A stretch of DNA of 41,784 bases, taken from Gnetum montanum (taxonomy: Eukaryota > Streptophyta > Gnetopsida > Gnetales > Gnetaceae). Positions 35,016-41,784 of the stretch are shown here, piece by piece. A program made the translations under genes and the position numbers. The notes under the pieces were generated by a model, which did not search any database, was not told the DNA's origin, and saw only the letters and a program-made list of their open reading frames with translations. Every line of letters begins with the position of its first letter. Positions within the stretch are counted from its first letter, which is position 1. The stretch lies in the NCBI GenBank assembly GCA_015680685.1, contig MNCI01029103.1:7530-49313 (forward strand), in the 5' to 3' direction.

Positions 35016-35617
35016 CTATAGGATGAAGTATTCAAGTTAAACGTAAGAAGTTTTTTTATAAGTCATCCAAATTCTGTAGTTATCCGGTCACTACCTAATG
35101 TCGTTGACTTGCCAATATTTTTTATGAGAAAACCTCTGCATCAAAAGAATCCGATTTGGGTACGTGTGCCTTAAGAAGGCATGTGCTAAAGAACATTTAA
35201 ATATATTAGTTTTTTTAAAAAATTAAATCTCATATATCATAAAGAAACATTGTATAATATAGAACAAGTACAATGTAAATCCAAAATATTGCTAATGCTT
35301 AAAAATTGCACAGAAGATTGAAATATCACCATTAAACTGAAGCAAGAAAATTTGCAAAGGTATGGGGGGCATCGAATCCATTTCCTTACTCAAAAGCCAT
35401 AATCTGGCCAAACATATAATTTCTGCAACAACCAAAATGACAGCAATACAATGAAACCCTTTTGTTACTCAATCCAATCTTTCCAAGAATAAAATTAAGT
35501 ATTAAGCTTCAACTGAATTTATAACAAATCACATCTACTAATACTTTTGTTCAACCATGATCTATGAGTATCACTATGAGTAGCACTGTAGGACCATGTT
35601 AAAGACAACCACACTAT

Positions 35618-36918
35618 TGTTGAGGCCAACCTCACCCATGCTAGGCATAGGGCCTTGTTTGAACGAGTACAATTTTTCAAAAAAATAAAAATAAAAATAA
35701 AAATAAAAAATAAATAAATAAAAATAAAACGTGGCCATGGTAGCTGGTGGTTTAGGGTTAGGGTTTTTCCCCGTAGGGCCGCTATAAAGAGGGGAGCCCA
35801 ACTATCTTTGATGGCCATCGGTGATTGCTAGTCAGGGGCTAAACCTGTATTTTTGCCTCTAAATCGGTACTATTTTTCTGCAGCATCGAATCTTGACCCC
35901 CTTTAGATAATCATCATTTTATTTCATTTTCTATTATCATTTCTTTTTCATTTTTTTAAACTCTTCCTAATCTACATATTCACTTCTGTATGTGTGATTC
36001 AGGTTTCACTGATTTTTGTAAGTCTCTGCACTTAGCAATTTTAGGCTTTCTTTTATACACTTGCATCCTCGACTAAACCCATTGATGCCCTAGCTTCCTC
36101 TCTCATCGGATACTTGTCCTTTAATGCTTATAGTAGGAACCGGCTTATATCTAAATAGAATTTTCTCCTATGTTCGGAAGAAATTGTTTATTGGATTCCT
36201 AGAGCTGCCACATTTCTCTGTTTAGCCTTTTGGCATTTCCTAGTATTGTTTATATGCTTTTTTCTTTTTCTGCGAATTTTACAAATCTTTGTTTCCTCGC
36301 TGTTTTATGTGCACTGGAGCTTTTTAGTTCTTTTCTTATCATCTTGGATTTTGGGATTTCTCTAAGGACGATCAGGGGCAGAGGTGAGCATCTCTCTCTC
36401 TCTTCCTACGTGGTCCTCACGTGGCGACGGCGGACAACAGGGGGCAGGTGACAGGTGCAGGAGCACAGCACATCCAACAGAGTGCACGGCAGCGACGGCT
36501 AGTTACACATGGCAGTCTAGTGCACGTCAACAAGGGTATCCACAGCGGCCTCTGAACTGCAGCAGGTAGTCCTATTATCTCCCTTGCAAGTAGTTGCTGC
36601 AGTAGACAAATCTGTCTCTGCCACAAGGGCAGCAACAGCGGCAGCAACCGCATACTGAAAGCACCTTTTGAACTTTTGAATTATTTATTGTCCTAGAAAT
36701 TGCACAAATTATTTTAAGTTTCCAATATTAAATTAAATTTAAGTTTTAAATATTTTGCTTAAAAATATTATTATTATTATTGTTTTGTCTCATAGCCCTT
36801 TCCAGCTGAGACTATTCCTAGGTTTCCGTACCCACATACGAGAGGCGTCCTAGGCAATAGTCTCCTAAAACGAGTTTTCATAGGTGTTGACGGCGTGTCC
36901 AAAATTTACGCATCAACA
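35618..36918 (+). repeat. 5' LTR of E3
   Basis: Has matching 6-base inverted ends, TGTTGA and TCAACA. The same ends occur in the solitary LTR at 27972-29544. It contains an (aaaaat/aaat)n stretch at 35680-35730, a promoter block at 35751-35789, a CT-rich run at 36390-36402, a GC-rich segment to 36660 and an att-repeat at 36766-36780. Confidence 0.85.
35751..35789 (+). promoter_or_regulatory. Telo-box and TATA box of E3 LTR promoter
   Basis: tttagggttagggttt (35751-35766), two overlapping telo-box cores (AAACCCTA on the other strand), stands 17 bp before ctataaag (TATA box, 35783-35789). Telo-boxes sit near the start of many plant housekeeping and ribosomal-protein genes. The solitary LTR keeps the telo-box but its TATA box is decayed (ctatttac). 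Confidence 0.55.
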
Positions 36919-37310
36919 CCTTTTTGACGCTAGAAGGAGAGCCATTTCTCAACCTTTTCTTTATTTTCCTTTTATGTTTCTTTTTCTTTTAAAAAAAAAT
37001 TATCATTTTTTTATTACTGTCTATTAAATTTTTGCCTCCCTATTTTTAGTTTTATTACTTTATTTTAATTTCATTTTCAAATTTCTAATTTATATTCTAG
37101 CAATCCTTTTTAAAATTTGTTTTTCTGAAATTTAATTTAGGTAATTTAAATCATTTTACTTTTAATTTCCTTTTCTGAAATTTTGCAATTTCAATTTTAC
37201 TTTCAAATTTTTTTAAAAAAATGAAAAAATATAGCATTGAAATTTTTTTTTCATTTTCTTTAATTTTCACAGTTTATTAGCATTTTACATTTCCTATTAT
37301 TTTTAATTTT
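36919..37310 (+). other. E3 primer-binding region and leader
   Basis: The bases after the LTR read cctttttgacgctagaagga. The block gacgctagaaggagagcc is the likely primer site; I do not assign its tRNA. The rest of the leader is T-rich and non-coding. Confidence 0.5.
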
Positions 37311-38610
37311 ATGAGTAACTTTTCTTACGGAGTATCTCAACAAAGAACTCATACTCCTACCCCTAGTCAACCAGCTACTCATCAATTTACCTTGAGAAAA
37401 CAACGAGCTTCACTTTTTCAATTCCTAAGAAACCTCATACTAAGATGGCAGCTCATCAACCCTCGGCTCCCTCAGTAATAAACCCTTTTAACTTTCACAA
37501 TTATCATGACATATCAAAATCCCTTCAAAACATAAACTTGTTCTTCGATCCTACAACCCCTACGAATGATGCTCGCCAACACATACAATGTTTTGAAACC
37601 TTATTAGGGATCCACAACATTATACATAATGATGTGGCATGCAGGGTGTTTCTAACAACATTTAGGACCAAAGCAACCCAATAGTTCTTAATGCTTCCTG
37701 ATGCCTCTATTAACACATGGCAAGAATTCAAAAACAAGTTTTTAATGCTTCCTGATGCTTATTGAATCAATTTGACAAATTTACAAGCCCTGCTATCACA
37801 TCAAGCAACTTTACCAGCCTAAGAAAGCTACCTAGGGAAAATGTTAGGGATTATAACCTTAGATTCCTTCATCAACTTGCCTATGTGCCAAATGAGATGC
37901 GACCACAACCAGATGGTATCCTCAACTTCTATCTCTGTACCATCGATCCATTCTTCGCTTATGCCATCAAATCTGATCCCAACATAATAGAAATACAAGG
38001 TGCAATGTCAAAAGCTATGGAATTAGAGCAAATAACCCTTATGAACAGCATCCAAACCCAATTTGGGATGATGAGTGTTAGTAACCCTATGCAATCAAAC
38101 CCACTCCTACCAACTTTTCAAATGTCTAATGTCATGCCTCAAGTTGTTTCTCCCTTTCAATCAACTCAACATATGAGTAATTACTCACAAGGCCCCATGT
38201 CCTCTTCATTTTTACCATCCAACACTAGTTTGAATGATGACCAATCAAAAGCCTTGATTCAATCTATTATCAACCCAAACGGGACATCAAATTCTGTTGA
38301 ACCACCAACCCAAACTCAAAATCAGATGACCCAAATACTCACTTCACAACAAAAACTATCCAATGAAGTAGTTGAGCTAAAGAGAAAAAATAACAAAAGC
38401 CCTATACAACCAGAAAACACGAAGTGCATCAATCAACGATGATTATTGTCGTCTTCATAATACGAGGCAACATTCTGAAAAGACTTGTCCTCAATTCATG
38501 GCATTGTATGGTGACAATACCCAATGACAACAAAATGGGAGAACCCCTATCATGGTTCTTGATGTATCTCATGAGATAGAAAATGAAGAGGTTTCCTCAT
38601 TAAAATAAGT
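37311..38610 (+). pseudogene. E3 gag, frameshifted
   Basis: Capsid and nucleocapsid protein. ATG 37311 opens MSNFSYGVSQQRTHTP; a one-base shift near 37400 leads to the frame containing MAAHQPSAPSVINPF. The capsid has the retrotransposon-gag pattern (INTWQEFKNKF, then LRKLPRENVRDYNLRFLHQL and DPFFAYAIKSDP). TAG at 37682 replaces an expected Trp or Gln. A 20-bp insertion (37741-37760) copied from 37687 onward breaks the frame; without it KNKF would run directly into LNQFDKF. A further shift near 38430 leads into the zinc knuckle CRLHNTRQHSEKTC (CX2HX4HX4C), typical of Tat-type gag. TGA at about 38525 and TAA at about 38606 precede the protease frame. These few lesions are the only obstacles to a full reading. 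Confidence 0.8.
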
Positions 38611-38611
38611 T

Positions 38612-39601
38612 ATGGTAGGTGACCCTAACCCACACAACACTCGCTACCACAAAATCAGTGACATTATGAATGCTACACAACAACAAACTAGGAACAATTT
38701 CTATACATCTCCAAACAAAAGAGTTCCTAGTCAAAACAATGCAAACAACCAATCCGGGTCATCCCAAGTAATTGCCCCACAACGACCAAACCCCACATCT
38801 GTACTTAGGAGAGTTCCATCCCAACAAGAAGCCAAATATGAACATAAGAATTATGATTTGGTTGAGGACTTAAAAAGACTTAAAGCCAAAATTTCAATGT
38901 ATGACCTCCTACACTTTAACGAAATGAAAGAAGTGATTCGGGATATGGTTTATATACCTGTAGCCCAAAGAGAAAAATCCCCAATTCCCGAAGGGCAAGT
39001 TCACTTTGCAGAATGTCCTAACATGTTATTAGTACAAAACGTGAATAATTCCATGTCTAGCAAAAAGGATCATCCTCCTTTCCTAACCACTTTAATTATT
39101 TTAGGAAAGAATGTCCATAACGGTTTAATGGATTCAGGTGCAACTATTAGTGTTATGCCTCTTGACATATGTAACACCTTAGGAGCACAAATGATACCAC
39201 AAACTAAAAGTGTGATTCAACTTGATGGATCTAGCGTACCTATAGTAGGGTTATTAAAAGGAGCAAAAGTACAACTTATGCAATACCCTACATTTACATG
39301 TTATACGAATATCCTAGTAGTTGACATGACACCCATATATGGTGTACTCTTATCTAGAACTTTTGGAGCTAAGTTTGGGGGCTTCTTTAGGTTGGATTTC
39401 TCGGAATTATTGATCCCAATTAAAGGAAAATCTGAATATACGATTATACCTAGGGAACCCTTTTATAAGCAAGTGGTAACAACTTTTGATCAACAAACTA
39501 CATCTCAAGGAAATCAAAACAACAATCATTTCGTTGGAATGGTCGAACTAGGACTTGGTGAATATTCCTTAAATGATGATATAGATGAGGCTGGCATATG
39601 A
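38612..39601 (+). pseudogene. E3 aspartic protease region of pol
   Basis: Open for 329 residues in the frame of the gag zinc knuckle. The first half is a polar Gln/Asn/Pro-rich linker. The retroviral-type aspartic protease follows, with the intact active site NGLMDSGATISVMPLDICNT at about residues 171-190 and the second-half pattern PIYGVLLSRTFGAKFGGFFR. It would process Gag-Pol. The frame ends EAG-I-stop at 39601, while the next domain starts one base out of phase at the same spot (YEDILPYHQHN in the 39585 frame). A single-base insertion at gctggc-a-tatgaa is the simplest reading, though a programmed shift is possible. Confidence 0.8.
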
Positions 39602-41784
39602 AGATATTTTGCCATATCACCAACATAATGGAAAAACCTTTCTTTTCGGGGACCCACCACCACTAGGAAATGATATAGACATAAGTGAGATTTTAACTAA
39701 TGAAATATTAGAAGATGGACCAAAATTTGATAATGATCCCTGTTACCTTGATCAAAGGGCCAGTTTTTCAGATATTACAAACTTGAATACTTGGATACTA
39801 AAAGTGGATGGTGCTTCTTCCAAGAAAGGATGTGGAGCTAGAATAATGCTTTTATCTCCTGGTGAAGCTCCTAGTCTTAAAGCTATTAATTTCACTCAAC
39901 CAATGACCAACAATATGGTCGAGTATGAAGCACTAATTCATGGGATCAAACTAGCTAAATACTATGATTTGTCCAAACTTAAAATCTATAGCGACTCCCA
40001 ACTGATAGTGAACCAAGCTAATGGTCTCTTTGACGATAAAGACATCACCATGAAAGCATACAAAGCTTACATTCTTGAACTTATTAAAGAATATGAACAT
40101 GTAACCATTGAACATGTACCTAGAGAAGAAAATTATATTCCAAATTCACTAGCCCAGATGGCTACCACTTTGGATGTCCCTTTTAAGCATAATGCTTGGG
40201 ATTCAGAAATCATTATCGAAAAGGTGAAGTCCTATTCTATCCCTGATAATATATCTTCTTTTCAAGTGTTTGTTGATGATGACCATATTTGTAAATTCCT
40301 ATTTTCTGAAGGAAAATTTAACGATCAAGGAGATACTTCCAAGGATGTTATGTTCTTAAATAATATATCTCCTGAAACTGTAGTTAGAGAAGCTTTATTT
40401 GATGATCTATACACCAAGGCCCCAGATTTATCTAAAAATACTAATTGGAAAATGTTAGCTCAAACTGAAACAATTCAAGTTCAAAAGGGAGGAAAACGAT
40501 ACCCTATTAAAATAGGAGATTGTCTACATCTAGATGAAAGACAAAGCTTTGTTGACCTATTACATGAATTTAATGATGTTCTAGCTTGGACTTACAAAGA
40601 CCTTAGGACTTTTAATCCACTAGTGATGACACATACCATTCCCCTTAGGCCAGAAACAAAACCATTCAGGCAAAAGCTTAGACCTGTGAATCCAAAGATT
40701 GAAATCCTTATGAAAGCAGAAATTGATAAACTCCTAGAATCCAAAATAATTTATCCAGTAAGACACTCCTATTGGATCTCAAACTTAGTACCCGTTAGGA
40801 AACGAACTGGTGAGTTAAGGTTATGCATTGATTTTCGTAACCTTAATACTTCTTGCATCAAGGATAATTATCCACTCCCTCTTATGGAGGAGTTATTGCA
40901 AATTGTGAATGGTGCTCAAATGTATTCCTTTTTGGATGGGTATTCAGGATATAACCAAATTTTAGTGAATAAGAAGGACCAATATAAGACAGCTTTTACA
41001 ACAAAGTGGGGAACCTTTCAATTCGCTAAAATGCCATTTGGCCTCATAAATGCTGGCTCTACCTTCCAAAGAGCTATGGACAAAACTTTTGAGGGGCTAT
41101 TTAGAAAGTGTATTATTATCTACCTTGATGACTTAACTATTTTCTCTAAAGATAGAGGTACACACCTTAGAGACCTTAGAAATGTTTTTATGAGATGTAG
41201 ACAATTTGGCATCACCTTGAATGCAAAGAAATCCATCTTTGGTGTTCAAAGTGGTAAATTTCTAGGTCATATAGTGAACAAAGAGGGGATTGCAAGTGAT
41301 CTTGAGCAAGTAAATGAAATTTTGGAAGTACCTTACCCTTTATCCAAGACTGATCTAAGGGCTTTCTTTGGTAAGATTAATTTTTTTAGACGATTTATCC
41401 CAATTTATGCTGAATTAGTTAGACCATTGAATGACATGCTTAAGAAATATATTAATATGCATTGGAAAAATGATAGAAAGAATGCATTTCTTGCTATTAA
41501 AGAAGCTATAATTGACACACCTATCCTAGCTTCTCCTTGGTATGAAAATGATTTCTACTTATATGCCTTTTCTAGCGATATTATAGCTACTGCTATCTTA
41601 ACCCGAGACATAAATGATCAAGGTGAAAGACCCATACCTTTCATGTCTGCATCTTTAAAGGATGCAAAATTAAGATACTCACCCATAGAGAAGCAATTGT
41701 ATGATGTGATAAAGCCTTGAAGAAATTCCGCTACTACTTGTTAAACTCAAAAGTCTTTGTCATTGTCCCTGATCCAACCACCAT
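39585..41784 (+). pseudogene. E3 pol: second RNase H, reverse transcriptase, start of RNase H
   Basis: Open for 711 residues to 41720. Residues 70-195 are an RNase H of the plant/archaeal type (see separate entry). A linker (200-340) follows, then RT: LRPETKPFRQKLRPVNP, IDKLLESKIIYPV, LRLCIDFRNLNTSCIKDNYP, SFLDGYSGYNQI (Asp451), WGTFQFAKMPFGLINA and YLDD at 513-516. The thumb (FLGHIVNKEGIASD, LRAFFGKINFFRRFI) is complete. From about residue 640 the ordinary gypsy RNase H begins; its usual LYTDAS reads LYAFSSD, so the first catalytic Asp is missing. At about 41711 one base is lost (YDVIKP-stop; the +1 frame continues KALKKFRYYLLNSK to the window end). RT itself appears catalytically complete. 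Integrase is outside the window. Confidence 0.85.
39792..40169 (+). other. Plant-type (aRNH) RNase H domain placed before RT
   Basis: Within E3 pol (residues 70-195): WILKVDGASSKKGCGARIML, NNMVEYEALIHGIKLAKYYD, LKIYSDSQLIVNQANG and VTIEHVPREENYIPNSLAQM. These match the four catalytic blocks of the additional RNase H of Tat elements, with Asp75, Glu113 and Asp137 present. The fourth acidic position (usually ADALA) reads PNSLA, an Asp-to-Asn change explained by one G-to-A transition. In Tat elements as I know them this domain follows the gypsy RNase H; here it lies between protease and RT. Confidence 0.8.

Larger units (their letters stand above)
33703..35617. other. AT-rich intergenic sequence right of kinase gene
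   Basis: No gene recognised. The kinase 3' untranslated region probably occupies the first few hundred bases. It contains a perfect-length 24-bp tandem pair (34031-34054, 34055-34078) and a 28-bp direct repeat (34920-34947 and 34988-35015). Confidence 0.6.
35618..41784 (+). mobile_element. E3: Tat-like Ty3/gypsy retrotransposon, cut by window end
   Basis: 5' LTR (35618-36918), primer site, leader, gag, protease, a plant-type second RNase H, RT and the beginning of the ordinary RNase H are present in one orientation. Integrase and the 3' LTR lie beyond the window. The second RNase H and the CX2HX4HX4C gag knuckle point to the Tat lineage. Coding frames are long, with only about eight visible lesions, so E3 is far younger than E1 and E2. 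Confidence 0.85.

Noticed and set aside
36384-36653. Frames in the GC-rich part of E3's LTR
   Set aside because: They lie inside an LTR, overlap on both strands and have low-complexity composition.

Overview
The window looks like nuclear DNA of a seed plant, most likely a conifer. Two host-type genes (a receptor-like kinase with four GT-AG introns and a TIR-NB resistance-gene copy) lie among very AT-rich, layered, decayed LTR retrotransposons. The TIR motif reads HRGPD rather than the SFRGED usual in flowering plants; I associate that variant with conifer TNL proteins (from memory). No tRNA, rRNA or CRISPR array was seen.

Layout. 1-2708 is unassigned flank. 2709-30593 is one three-layer nest. 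Element E1 (+ strand, Athila-like Ty3/gypsy) has its 5' LTR at 2709-3652, decayed gag, protease, RT-RNase H and integrase at 4035-9890, a conserved non-coding spacer, a third ORF at about 12060-14935, and a 3' LTR cut in two (15017-15721 and 30394-30593). The cut is filled by element E2 (- strand, same family, 15722-30393), which has lost the RT thumb, RNase H and integrase. E2 is itself split in its leader/gag by a 3650-bp insert (25895-29544) flanked by a 59-bp direct repeat. The insert carries an intronless TIR-NB pseudogene ending in AATAAA plus an A tract, and an LTR of a third family.

30594-35617 is host sequence: a 120-bp-period minisatellite (31449-31729), then a five-exon membrane-anchored kinase of 389 residues (32103-33702) that keeps every catalytic motif but has no recognisable ectodomain. 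From 35618 to the window end runs element E3 (+ strand, Tat-like Ty3/gypsy, much less decayed): LTR with a telo-box and TATA box, gag with a CX2HX4HX4C knuckle, DSGA protease, then a plant-type second RNase H lying before the reverse transcriptase, then RT and a start of the ordinary RNase H that lacks its first catalytic Asp.

Two themes run through the window. First, decay is dominated by C-to-T/G-to-A changes (Gln codons to stops, primer-binding sites altered only by transitions), as expected from long cytosine methylation. Second, nested insertions in opposite orientations have created long inverted LTR repeats that could feed small-RNA silencing. The most unusual coding feature is the PR-aRNH-RT-gRNH domain order of E3.
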